From: Blastomussa wellsi
Lineage: Eukaryota > Cnidaria > Anthozoa > Scleractinia > Plerogyridae
DNA: 64,000 bases
NCBI GenBank assembly: GCA_947652115.1
Contig: OX393569.1
Coordinates: forward strand, 5,372,457 to 5,436,456
Direction of reading: 5' to 3'
Shown: piece after piece, positions 25,401 to 39,400 of the stretch
How positions within the stretch are numbered: position 1 is the first letter of the stretch
Layout of the letters: each line of letters starts with the position of its first letter
Made by a program: the position numbers and the translations under genes
Notes under the pieces: model-generated
What the model saw: the letters and a program-made list of their open reading frames with translations, nothing else
What the model was told of the DNA's origin: nothing
The model's database searches: none

Positions 25401-27414
25401 CTACCCGCAGGACAGTGTAATTAATGAAGTTAAATATTGATAATAAAGTTGTTGTTGTTGTCACTTATTGCCACCTGTTGTGGCATTTCAGCACTGCCCC
25501 TGCCAACAAGAAAGGTCAAATGCATTCAAGAAAGAGCACCGCATGCAGTTTTCCTGGATAAGCAATCAAGTCACCAAGCTCTGCTTGAAAAAGTGATCTA
25601 ATGTTGCTGCAGAATAGATTAGTAGTAATCAGCGATGAGGGGAATGTGTATTGAACAAAGAGCAGGGAAAGGGGGAGGGTTGAATTGATGTGGCTGATCG
25701 CAGTAACAAAAATAATTGTGTTAACCCTTAAAGCTTTAAATTTGTAACCATTATATATATCAGGTCAACTCTTACAGCTGTAGTTAGAGAGATATTGCAA
25801 CTATTGTAATGTACAATACTTTTTGTTTATTTGCTTGTTTGTTTTGTTTTAGGGCTCATCAATATGGGAAGGTTATAGAGAACTTGAAGCAGACATTTTG
25901 GAATCCCTTGAGGTGAGTGCCAATATCCTGCTCTTGGCATGGTCACATTTTTTTACTTTGCCCCTACTCATTCTGAATTGATAAAGTGCATTATCAGGCC
26001 ATAAATAAACATTAATTTGTTTTCTCCAGGAAAATATCCATACCCCCCCCCCCCCCCCCAAAGAAAAAAGCACACACACATAAAAGAGGACTTTTGGTTG
26101 AACCTCTCCTTCCCTTATGAAATTCTAGGTTAGGTTCTTACTTTCCTTTTCAAATTTTGATCTTTAACCCCTCAAGCCCAAGGAATTTTGAAACCACACA
26201 GTGAATTCTCTGAAGAAGACTATACAAAATTGAGACTCGCTTAGACAGTGGTCTTGGCTATTGATACAGTGTTTATATACTGTACTCCATTGTTTTGATC
26301 AGAACTGATATTTATTTTGTTCTTCTTTTGAACAGCAAATGGTGACAGAGGAAAACAAAGAGACAATGATAGAGAAAATGTGAGTTAATTTCACCACAAA
26401 ACATCATTGTGTGTTATCGTGCTCGAAATACTCGTGTAGAATTATCAAGAAGAATTTGATTGAAATTTTAGCAAGGAGAGCAAACCGTAACATTTTCTGG
26501 TAATTGTCTCATTTATTTACATACACTGTACATGTACTGTAGTTTGAAACCTTGAAAAAAATTGGCTAATTTTTTCAAGTTTCAATCCATTTCCATCCTT
26601 GATGTAATTTCAATAGTTTTGGCAACAAATCTAGACTATATAAAATTGTTGAGTTTCCATTGATGCATAGACAATTTGTAGCTTGAAAATACCCCGTTTG
26701 TAGAAACTAACCCAACACCAGATACAAAGGTTTGGATCAATCATCGTTTCTGGAAAACTGCCCCACCCCACCCATGAACGACTTGTGGCTTTTGTGTAGA
26801 AACATGGTTAGGGGAGGGATAGGTGAGGGTTTTCCCAGAAACAATGATTGATCCAAAGGTCCACTATTCATTTAGTTGCTTGTGCAGTGCAATGGATCTT
26901 GTGCCATCTACCAACAGAGCCTTTCTTTTTTTCACAGTTCCTCTCAAAAAGAAAGAGTGACGTCAGTCTTTAAAAGGCAACTGGCTGTTCCCCTTTTAGG
27001 TACAGAAGACTGAAGAACTTATTGATGATGGGCTACTACTATACATAAGTTGAGGGGGGAATACTCATTTTAAAATACTACCTATTTAGGGGGTGGGGAT
27101 GGGGGACCCTGGTTAAACATTGCTATAAATTTATCATTATCATTTTCATTGCCATTAATTATTATTATTACTATTATTTTCAAGAGAAAGAACAAGCATG
27201 AATTTACTAGATTTTAATAGTCGGATTCTCGAATTTATACACTGTACATTAGTCAAGTTCTAAGCGTTTTGATTGAGAATAATATGTATAGAATTTTTAT
27301 GGTTTTCATTTTAATTTAATATTTTTAATCTTGAGAGTGAATTTTGACTAAAATTTTTAGTTATTATTATTATTATTAATCATCATTATTATTGTTATCA
27401 TTACAAAATTATAA

Positions 27415-27446
<32 letters not shown>

Positions 27447-30400
27447 GTTGCAATTCAAGCTGTAACATCTGTGTGGCCTAAACGAAGAGGAGAAATACAG
27501 AGCAAACCATCTGATAGCCACCCCCAACCAAAAACATTAAATTGAACGACACTGTACTCTAACTATATTATGTGTACAAAGACTGTCATAACAGAACTAA
27601 AGGTGAGAGTTCTTCAAGCATGGACGGTGGGGGTGGCATCTAATATAAATCAGCCTTGAGTGCACAGATTGATTCTGGGTACTGTTAATGTTAATGTCAA
27701 TGTTGTTGAATCATGACTGTATTTTATACATGTGAAGATCCATGAGGCAATAGCCGAGTGGATCTATGTATACTTTAACAATGTAATGACAAAATTCATG
27801 GTCAATTACAGGACAGACCCTAACAAACTGACGTCTATTAATTAAATGGGTTCACCCACCCACCCGCCCGCCCGCCGTGACATGTCATGTCACATTGGTG
27901 TGCTGTTCGCTTACTTCCAGGCATGCAGGCAACCTTAAGAGAGTTTGAAGACTGGTTAGAGGACTCTGTTCCTGATACTGTAAAGTTTGCTTATGAGAAA
28001 GCCTTGGCTAAACTAGAAGAATGCCTGCCCTTTGAGGACACACTGGTAAGACTTTCTGATACAGTAAAAACCCGCATGAAAGAAAAAGAGAACACTCAGG
28101 CTGAAATTTGGTTAACAAAGTACCATAGACATAAGAACACATTCAGCCTGAAAAAGGAAAATTGATCGCAGGAGTTACTTAGTTTTAACCAAACGTTGCT
28201 AGCTCCCTTTTTGCAACAAACCTAATATAAATGTCACCAAGGAGAGTCTTACTATTTAAAGAGCCCTAGTCAGCCACACCTTTGTTATTGTTTACTTGCA
28301 ACGTTTGCAGTATTATATTTTACACGGCGCGTGTTGAAATGAAAGAGACCACTAAACATGTCCATAAACACGTCCAGTAACCCAACTTACACTAGCAATG
28401 CAATAAGATTTCACTTCACTGAACAACTTCCATAATTTCAATGGCATCTAAAATGGCTGAGGCTTACATGGCTAGGGTGCTAGCTGGGTTCAGTGATGGC
28501 AATTTTAAGTGAATGTGTCGTATCTTGTGTAGGGCTCAGCACAGCCTCCAAAGACCAATGAATTCAAATCATACCTGGAATATGAATTGAAAAAAGGAGA
28601 TCCTGCCAGAATACAGTGTTTGTATGAGAGAGCCATGAAGGAAAACTGCCTTGTGGGGGACATGTGGACTGAGTATTCCTCTTATGTGGTAAGCATAACA
28701 GGTACATGTATCTATATTTGTTTGATTTTTGCATTCTTGTCAACGTGTTGGATTTTTCACATGATCAGTTTTGGGGTTGTTTATGAAACAGCATCATTAC
28801 AGGATTTGTAATAACCATTTCAAAGTTTCATGAATTTTGATGATTACAAGATGAAGGGAGCTGCAGACCTCTGCAAACACATTTCTCTGGGCAACAGCTT
28901 TGCCCTGGAGGCATGCCAAGTCTAACCAAGATTACTGAATACTAAAAATTGCACAAACATTAAAAGCAAGCAAGTGGCTGGAAACAAATGAAAAAGAAAT
29001 GTGAGAAAAATTTCGACCAACCAACTCATGACCCAACAAGGGTCTTACAACATGGAAAAAAGAGAGTTCTAAACTGGAACAACCAACTCAACCAACCGTA
29101 TTAATCATATTAATCATATTAAACCAAGGGGCACAGAGTCAACTGTGGCAATGTATAAAATTGCCTTCAAATTAAAGGAAACCTTGAAAAAGCAGTTAAC
29201 TAAGGTAGAAAAACACCAAAGATGCACCAATAAACTAAGAAGAACCAAGGATAGCTTTGAATGAGGAAGATTGAGAAGGATTGTAATTGACAAATTGAAG
29301 AGAAATCAACCACACCTAACCACAGCCTTTATTGGTTTGGGTGAGAGGGAGGGGAATGACAACAAGTAAACTGAAAACTTTGACAAGCCATGTGACCTAA
29401 GCCACCCCCCCCCAACCCCCCTCCCCCTGCGCACTAGCACCCAGAATCCCAGCTTTATTCATCCCTCATCCAGCAGAAAACACCACTTGCATGCTTGAGG
29501 TGTCCTCAGACCTCCCTAGGGGAGTGGAGTTGGGTTGTAGAAATTTTTTGATGCCCACTTTTCAAATCCTGCCAACAGCCATCTAGATATAAGCATTCCT
29601 TGATGACTGTACATAATCATGGCTGTGCTTAATTTCTTCCAGGATTATAACCTTAAGATAACATCAGTGGTTCTTCCAGTTCATGAACGTGCTGTGAGAA
29701 ACTGCCCCTGGGTGTCTCTTCTCTGGCAGAATTACATCCGAGCACTGGTAGGTTAATTTTCTTCCCTTATTCAACTTGTAAGTACCTAACTTTCAGTCAT
29801 AAATTGGGGATGTGAAGCACTGTTTTGGAGGAATATGATGCAGGAATTTTAGTGAATGGTTATTATACATAATAATTTGTTACTTACAGTAATGCCTGAC
29901 AAAGAATGTTCGCTTTCTTGGGTTTGTCTAGTGGAATCAGAGTCGGAGTAGTTGTGGAAAATGATCAGTTAGTTTGTTAGTTAGTGAGCGGTTAGCTTGT
30001 TAGTTAATGACCGGTTAGTTAGTCAGTGAGTGACCAGTTAGCTCGTTAGTTTGTGACCGGTTAGATTTTTAGTTAGTGACTGGTTAGTTTTGTTACATGT
30101 AGTTAGTGACCGGCTAGTTTCTAACATGTAGTTACGGACCGGTAAGTTCGTTCCATGCCATGAGGCACATCAGGCTGCAGCCCTTGCTCTCCAACCAGCC
30201 CGGTCTTGTGTTGTGCCTCTGGTTTCAGCCGAGCTGGTCCACTCCTCCTCTTCTGTACTCCTTTTCCTCTCTCATCCTCCATTGCAACCATGTGGTATAA
30301 TTCAACAATGTTATTTACCAGTGAAAGTCAACTACTTCCATTAGGTTGTCACAATGACAGCCACTAAATTCAAGATTACCCTCAACTGTTAAAACATATA

Positions 30401-33400
30401 AGGCCTACACAGACTAGACATTAAATTATTGACAACTAACAAGTTATCAAAAATGATTTGTCTGATGCAAGCATTCCATACACAGAGTGTTAGTTTGTGA
30501 TAACTAAGTCAGGCAAGCAAGAGCTTGGGCACTAGCATTCACTATGCTCATTTACATGCACCATACATGTAGTTGTCGACAATTAAAGTAGTCATCCCCA
30601 CACAGCTAAGAATTTAGCATTTAGTTGTCGACAACTCCGTGTGTCCAACGTTGTGTACCTTCCAATAACATTTAGTTGCAGGTAACTTAATACGTTCAGC
30701 TGTCGCCAACTTAATTTCCAGTCTTGGACTCTAATATTCCTGGGCTTAAATGATAATTTTGCTCTGAACTTACTGGTTTTCTTATTAGGAACGCAACAAT
30801 CAAGACTACAATAAAGTGAAAGGTACATGTAAAATGTCTTCTAGAGTAACTTGTTTGTTAAGACAAAGTAATCTTGCTCATCTGTTAAGTCTCTTTCGCA
30901 GGGCTTTAGCAAGCTCATTATATACTTCTTGAATCATTTGTTGTGCGCCATGTGTGCAAAATGTTGTGAAGAGTTGTATGATTATGTTGCTATTTTTTTG
31001 GTTTTGAATGTTGTAAATCTGGTGCATTGTTTTTGTCCTTTTTCTTTTTGCTAATTTCTCGTGTAAAAGATGTTTGATGTAAATAAAGTTATGTACATTC
31101 CAAAAAAATTCAAGAGTAACTTTCTAATCTTCAACTGCTTTAGATGTTAAATTTTTCCAGAACACTACTGATTTCACTCGTGAGTATACATGTAAATCAT
31201 GGGTACTGTATCAAATGAGAGTGGTTATATTAATTTTATATTGTGCTCCCTGAAATAAGTCATGCACATGTGTCATAATTTTTTGTTATCTTCCTACAGA
31301 AACTCTAGACACAGCCCTGGGTTGTGGATTCTCTGCCAGTGATGATTACCTTCAGTTGTGGCACTGTTACTGTGATTACATGAGAAGAAGAGTCAATGAT
31401 TGGAGTGAAGGTATTGTGTAGTGACTTGATGGTGTTTAGAAGGAGCTATGTCACAATATTTTGAGTCATTTTTTGTGCTTAACCAAATTAAGCTTAAAAT
31501 GTCTGAAACCTCAAAATAATAATTTACTAAGGAAGAAAAACATCAAAGAGGTGATACTAACCCAAAAAGGAACTAGGATTTTAAAAAATGGATAAGATTG
31601 AGATGGATTACAATGGTTGGTTCCTGCTATGAAACTTGCATGCAGGGAATCATGGCAGTTGTATTCAACTTCACGCGCCAAGACTTCCCACATTCAAGTC
31701 TCATAGAGGCAATCGGGGATTGATCATCCTCTGAGACCTAGGGGTAGTCAGTTGGGGTGAGCGAAAGTCTAAATGGGCGAAAAAAATTCGCCTGTTTAGA
31801 CTTTCGCTTGCCCCAACTGAGTGCCCCTCCATTCGAGGATGGGGATTGATGAATTTGACAAATCTAGGTTAATTTTTTTAAAATGCACAAACCATGACCT
31901 ACCTCCTTTAACTTTTCTGTTTTCTCCAAAGTTCAAGTCATGATTGAGCAGATGATTAGTATCTTAAACACCCGAGACTGTGTTTGATTACATTTTCAAA
32001 CACCTGTAATTTGTACTCTTTGTACATCATATAGGTAGTACTTAACTCTCCTCTCTGTGTTTGAATGTGAAGAAAACTGTCCATTTAGTCCTGTGTATCT
32101 TGTTCTGGGAAAATGTTACAAACCACTTTGTAAAGTGCAGAAAGTAATATATCAAATGATCAAACACTCGAGACAGTGTTTCATCACATTTCCACACACC
32201 GAGAAGAGAGTTGAAAATATGACGCGCAGCAGAGTATTTTTGACAAACTTCAAGGTGTTTGGAAATGTGATGAAACACTGTCTCGAGTGTTTTCACGTGA
32301 CGTCATGGCCGCCATATTGGTGTCCCAAAACAAAGAAACGGCAGCCATATTGGTGTCCCAAAACAAAGAAACGGCAGCCATATTGGTGTCCCAAAACAAG
32401 TTATGCTAAAAAACTGGCCACAATGACATTGGCTTTTATTCCCAGACTTATAAGCTTGAAGCTCAATGACCGACTAAGATTTAGGCCTAGGTACTTTGGA
32501 CGAATCCAATTCAGAATTTAAATCAAACTCTACTGATGAAATAAAACTAAATTACAATGCGTGTATAGAGCAATGACTGAAGGGATGAAAGGCTCAAAAC
32601 AAGAAAATTGTGAACAAATTCTGATCAACTGAAAGTATTGTTAATTTTTGTTAATATTCCACAGATAGCCAACAGGTGAAAGACCTCAGAGAGACTTTCA
32701 AAACTGCAACAGAATATTTAGACAACTGTAAGTTAAAATTCTGAGATGTGTTGATTTTAGCTCAGCTGCATTCTTCTCAAGATATCATTCCATCAGGAAC
32801 ATAGAACATAGAATTTCTTTCCATCACTTTTGGTCCAGAAAAAGCTTCACTGCATTTCTCCCCAGGACAGAATTTCTAAAAGTGCTATTAAACTAATACA
32901 GGATTACCATGAATGTTGAGGTTTCCCTTTGAATTTTCTGTTATCCAGTTTTAGCATTGATTAATCTTAACTTCACAAAGCATTAGCAATAAAAAGACCT
33001 TTATGCAAGAGAAATAAAACCCTAGATCAGCTTTTAAATCTGGGTTGGTGTTAATCAGCTTTCGAACCACCCAGCCTAGGACATTTGAATGTTGTTCAGG
33101 TTTGGGTTGCCAACTATGTACCTGAGTTAGGTTAATTTGCAATTGGGGAGTTCTATAATCTAACGTTTTGTCTAATATTATTATTGAGCTGGTCCAGGGT
33201 CCACACTATAGACAACAAAGTGAAAAACCCTATTCTAGCAAAAAACCCAAAATCTCCAATGTACTGTGTTCTAATGCCATTTCTTTAATCACGTGGTAGA
33301 CTTTGGTAACAATGGTGATCCTACCAACCTTCTGGAGAGATACTGGGCACGAGTCGAGGTAAAATGGTAAACTTGCTGCATGCCATACCCTTGCCACCAG

Positions 33401-36400
33401 ACAGAGCTTTTGAAAAATTTTCACAGCTTTCTGACATCTTTTTTGCCACCTTTTTGATGGCTTTCCTTTGAACAGGCCAATAAGCCATTTCCGAGTGCTT
33501 TTGCTTCAGTGTCAAAATGAGTCTAAGTGCGAAACTGTTCATCTGAAAATGTGTTTTACCTACCTACCTTTCATGTAAGGCACTTAGACTTATCTTGAAA
33601 CAGAGGTAAAAGGAAACTCGCTTTTTAAAGTGTTGCTAAAATGGCGTGACAATGCCACTTTAAAGCGCAAGAACTGTGAGAGGCAGAGATGTCAAGTGCC
33701 ATTACTGCTGTCAGCTCTACCTTCCTTGCATTTTCACTGGCCACTGAAAACAGAAGTGACTGATATACTTCAAAAAATTAATGATCACCAAGGTTATGTA
33801 CGCAGCTATAGAAGCCTGAACAAACGTTCTGTCTTTGAGCAAGACACTCGACTCTCGCAGTGCCTCAATCAACTCAAGTATACAAATTGGAAACAGTGAA
33901 TTTGGGCATACAAACAACCTGTGAAAGATAAACATAGCATCAAGCAAAAGTATCAATATCCTGTCTTGTGGCCTATAGTTGTTTTGTGCTAGCCAGTCAA
34001 TAGTCAGCTTAGTGGCATTCCTTTAAAATAACGCTGTCAAATTAGCAAAGGCATAGCTAGGGGGTCCTGGGGTGCCCATATAAACGGCATACAATATTCA
34101 GGTGGCGACATGACAATCTGGTGAGTACCCTCCAGGGTGAGACAAAATTCTGTAAAAAACTTGGCTTGTCCTTCAGGCAAGCTTTCATTTTGTCTTACTA
34201 GCCTTTCTGGCTGGTCACATTTCACTTTATCTGAAGAAAAGATTTGTATTGTTTCACTTTCTTTCGTGGCACAAAAATGTGAAATGTTTGTCGTCAGAAA
34301 AAAAAACAACAACCAATATTGCTTCACTCATGTCCACTTCATGCTTGCTCGTTTGGGAAACCTTCGATGATAAGGCACTAGCCAGACCGATCATCTCACT
34401 AGTACCGGGCTATCGGACAGCCTTTTTGTCGTGCTCTGCTGGTTATGACTCATTGTGACCCTCCCCCTTTCAAATGCTGTAGCTGCATTTTTTATTGGTT
34501 ATACATAACAAGTGATTCAGAGTAAACAGTAACATCTAAGTAAAACAAAATCCTTTGACATTTTGCTATATTCTGACAGAGTTCTTTTGTTTAAAATCAC
34601 AGGCATTTCATATTAAAAATATTTCAGAATGTCAGAAGATTTGGGACAATGCAATACTGTCCAATCATGGAAAAGAAGCTGAGTTCTGGCTTGAGTATGC
34701 AAACATATTGAGGTCAGTAGCTTTGGTTTGATTAACAATTACATTCCCCTCATTAACCGAGGAGGAGGTCTGTATGGGAGATTCTTGACCTCTGTCGTGA
34801 ACGCAATGAGGTCCATACTCTTCACATGACACTGGTGATGACTTCCGCTCAGGTTGTCGAAACGCCAGTCACTGTCACCGACAACAGTCTCAGGACTACC
34901 CTCACCCAGACGATCAAGCTACACAATCGACTGTTACCCCCCAGGATCAAGCCATTTACTATACAGTGTTTATTTTATGCCCAAACAAGAAAATTTTAAT
35001 ATGCTTATTTGCAGCTTACTGGTCAGTTTTCGCTGACATATTGCTTGCCAACGTAGATGAGCTGAACTTAAATTTGCCCACGTTTGCTCGTCCCCTTTAC
35101 TTTATTATCGTGTCAAGCTTTTGGCTCTTAAATGTTCTTTAAGCTCACCACGAAAAAATGTAACTAGTCTTGATGGTAACTGCAGTCAATATCGATTTTA
35201 GCCAATGAAGTTCAGTAGTCTAACCTTTGTTTTAATGATTGGCCAACAGCATTTAACCGAAAATAACTATCGAATCTTTGAACATCTTTTGCAGGTCTTG
35301 TGGTGACATTAAAAAGTGTCGTAAAGTTCTCCAGCGAGCGGTACAGTCAGCCAGTGATAATCCGGAAATGGTGACCCAGGCCCTTCTCAGTTTTGAGCGG
35401 GAAGAAGGTGAGTAGAGCCTGGAGTGACTGACAGATCACGCCAGTGATCATTCTCGTCTCCAGGGCCGCTTGTCCCTCTTAGCCGGCTGGGCCTGTGCAC
35501 GAGGGACAGGTGGCTCTGGAGACACATGATTTGATTGGCTGAAATCTAACAAAGGGAATCCAGTCAAATGAACCATGTTAAGCTGTCTTGTAGCAGAGGG
35601 ATTTTAAGATGAAAGGGCGCTAGTCAGCCTCCGCCATTTTCAATGCCATCGAAATTATAGAAATTGTATGGTGAAGCGTAATCTCAATACATTGCTGTAA
35701 GCTATGTTACTGGGGGCGTTTAGATTTCTCGGTAATTTTCTTCGTTTCGATGCGTTCCGTGAAACGTATAATACTGAAACTCTCGCATGTAAACAGTAAC
35801 AAAGTGGTGGCTGACCAGGGCGCTTAAAAGCCAGACTTGAAAACGTGTTTCAGACGTTTTCAAGATTGTCCGACCATTTATTTTTCTTTTCCATTCTCCC
35901 CATTGTTACTCGTCCTTGATTCCTAACGGGTTCCTGTCTAGTTTTACGTCTTCTTTTTGGATTTCGTTTAACACTTGAACTGATGTGTTTTGAGATCAAC
36001 AATATGGTTTGAACGTTTTTTTAGGGACGTTGGAGGACTGGGATGCAGCCTTTTCAAGGTGCCGTGTACAGCTTTTAAGAGTGAATGAACGAAGACAGAA
36101 GGTGTGTTTAAAAGCTTTGCTTATTGTAAAATTTGTACCCAGAGAAAAGGCAACTTTATTGTGTCTTGTGGCGCTTGATTCAAAGGAGTTCTCTTTGCTG
36201 CCGTTACGGGTTAGGATTAGGGTTGGGGTTTATGTCACGCAACGGTTCTGCACTTTACAGGTCGCTAGTGTCGAATAGCGTTGCACGAGAAAACAAATGA
36301 CAGTGTTAATGGGGTGCGATCAAAAGAGAGGAAGCAAAATATTTAGTGTTCACTCGTGTTTCAATCTTGACCTTTGAAATTGAATAGTAGATTCGATTGG

Positions 36401-39400
36401 TTCTGCAAGAAGTTTCCCTTTAATGAGTTATTTCTGAAAGCTTTTGAAATAAATTAAATGAACACAATTATGGCTGAATTCTTCCAGAACGATCCTCCAG
36501 ATACCACAAGCCTTTGATAAGCAGAATTATGTTAAAGTTAAATAATTCAAGACCTGACTGACAAACTGTCTCTCGGATTGACTGACTGACTCACGCAGTT
36601 ACTTACTGGCTGACTGACTGACTGACTGACAGACTGAAAGACTGACAGACTAACTGGCTGTCTGACTGACTGTCTGTCTAACTGACTGACTGTCTATCTC
36701 TCTGTCTGACTAACTGACTGACTGACTGACTCGCTGGCTGGCTGGCTAACCGACTGACTGACTGACTGACTTACTTGCTGGCTGGCTTGCTGACTGACTG
36801 TCTGACTGACTGACTGACTTTTGGGTGGTTGTTTGGTTGGTTGATCGATTGAGCGATTTGATTTGTAAAGGCCACTGAAAAAGAAGTCGCACGTGCAAAA
36901 GCTGAAGAGGAAGCTCAAGAGAAGAGAAAACAAGCAAATGCTGAGAGAAAAGCCGCCAAGAAAGTGGAGCAAAAAAAAGCCAAGATGGAAGCGAAGAAGA
37001 GAAAGGTAAAGATTTAATAATACACTGAGTTGATAAAGTCCAAAATAACAACCAAATCACCACCCTACGCCTTCCTCTTTCTCCAACTGATTCATGTGCA
37101 CTGCTTCCTTTTTGGAACAAAAATGCTGTTTGTTGGGTAGCACTAAAGGTAAATTAATGTGGATAAAATCTAAGAGTATTGCCAAGAGTGCCTAATTAAC
37201 TTTGTGTAGTGGTCTTTTCGTGGATTACTGAAGTTCTTTCAAACAATCATTTAAACAATCGCTCTACTCGATGGCGCCAAGCGTCAATTGTTGAGGCGCT
37301 ACCGATTTCTCGCGTCACGGGGCGTGTGATTCGAGAAAATTGCGTCTCTCCCTTCTCTCACTGTGCCCTTTTGACATTGACTCCAGGCGTCGTTCGAAGA
37401 CGGAGCGCTTTCGTCAAGAGTAGATCTGTTTTGTAATCTAATTACTTCCTCTGTATTAAGTTTTCTTTTTACCAACAGGCTTCTGATCAGGGTTCCTCTG
37501 GAGATAAAAATCATAAAACTAAACAAAGTGAAGAAGATTCAGGAGAACCAGCTGCCAAAAGGCCCAACAGTAAGATCAAAATTTCCCTTCCACTTTAACT
37601 CTCTCCAATGTAAGGGTAGGTCGCCCTGAAAGTAATAAGAAATTTTTGCCACGTATAAAATTGCCTTCAAATCATGGAAGGAAACCTCGCAATACTAGTT
37701 TATAATGACAGAAAAATCCCAGCTAGGTAACAATAATTGTTGCATTACAATTATCCTTGGGCTCCCTCACAGACGTTCTCTTTGGTTCGTCACGCAATCT
37801 TCCCAACGTGGAGGAAAAAATTGCGTGATTAGCCGAAAGGACACCTACGTAGGAGGCTTGGTAAAAATGAGAAGACGCAAGGATGGCTATAAATGGGGAA
37901 AATTGAGAAAGATCGCAGTTAACAAACTTGAAAAACTGAGGATTATATAACGTTCATGCCATGGAACAAGAATGAACATTTTCTGACTGGGAATAGATGA
38001 TTGACTTTGGTTTCGTTTGTTTTTAGTTGACAAGGAAAGTAACGTTTTTTCGACATCCCACCCGAAGACGTCAGCAGGAGAGCAATCTACCAACGTGAAA
38101 ATTCCACATGACAGGTTAGAAAACTAAAAGAAGTTAAAGTAAGTTACATTTTCGGTGAAATACCTACTCTCCTCGCTCGAGCATTTGAAGTGAAATGCCG
38201 AGGATCACGGCATATACGGTATGTAATCAGGAACACCGGAACACCAAAAACCACGGAACACCGGAACACCCCGGAACACCAGAAATTGATTGGCATTTTA
38301 TGGTATTTCTGGTGTTCCGGGGTGTTCCGGTGTTCCGGCGTTCTGTGTTTTGTAGTGTTCCGGTGTTCCGGTGTTCTGGCGTTCTGTGTTTTGTAGTGTT
38401 CCGGTGTTCCGGCGTTCCGTGTTTTAGTACATGCCGAGGATCACTGTTTTCCTTCTGCAAAAGAAAGGAAAGAGTCCGCATGTAATGTTGTTTAGTAATC
38501 ATTCTTTCGCGAAGTTTCTGTTCCAACAGCGCTTATCGCTTCTCAGGCACACGTTCTTGTCACAAAGAGCAAAGACAACACGTTAAAGCCTGCTTTTTTT
38601 CTTGCGGTGATTTCATACAAGTGAACTGTAATACTACGCTTTCTCCAATCTTACGGTCTTTTATTGGCGGGGGACAGTGTAAATCTATAGGCTAAATCTG
38701 ATAAAAAAACATCGAGAAAACTTAGTCCGGTTTTCATGGGAAACCTTAAAGTGATGCGAAAAACGTTTGCGGAGTAACAAAGGCACCGTCCTGAAATGGA
38801 GTGCTTGAAGTAATATATCAAACGCGAGAGACAGTGTTTCATCACATTTCCAAACACCGAGAAGAGACTTGAAAATATGACGTGCAGCGGATAATTTTTA
38901 ATGTACTTCGAGGTGTTTGGATAGCCGATGAAACACTGTCTCGAGTGTGTGACATATCTTCTCGAAGCAAAAACTAAGGGGTTAACGGGGAAATAAAACG
39001 CTAATTAAGATCGGGTATCCAAACCTCCTTCACGGTTATGATTTTCTTTGTTTTAACTCGATGAATAAGAAGTCATCTTCACTTTGGAGAACGCTGTCTT
39101 GAAATGCGAAGAAACTTCAAACTGATATTTCTAACTAAAGGTACGAAAAGCCAAAGAGGTATTACTAAGCCTTCAAAAAACAAGGATAGCTAAGAATGAG
39201 ACGGATTACAAACTCTAATGCAAATGAATTTTAAAACAAATTGATCTCTTGAATTGTAGCTAATCAGACACGAAAGTCAGGATGGCTTATCTCTGTACTT
39301 TACTTGTCGAATGAAACTCTAAGCCAAAAAAATTTGTTTTACTTTTAAGACAATAATTTAGACAAGTACTTCGTCGCTGCCGCAATAAAAATGTCGATTG

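Larger units (their letters stand above)
22720..36870 (+). other. SART3 introns 2-17 (HAT-repeat region)
   Basis: Sixteen introns of about 0.3-1.4 kb separate the HAT exons. Besides the repeats listed separately they hold: ATT/TAA simple repeats at 27160-27450, a poly-C run at 26044-26059, and a dispersed family with the core GAAAAACACCAAAGAGGTNATACTAA at about 29190-29280 and 31500-31620 (also 39130-39220 and 63420-63530). No second gene is supported inside them. Confidence 0.6.
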
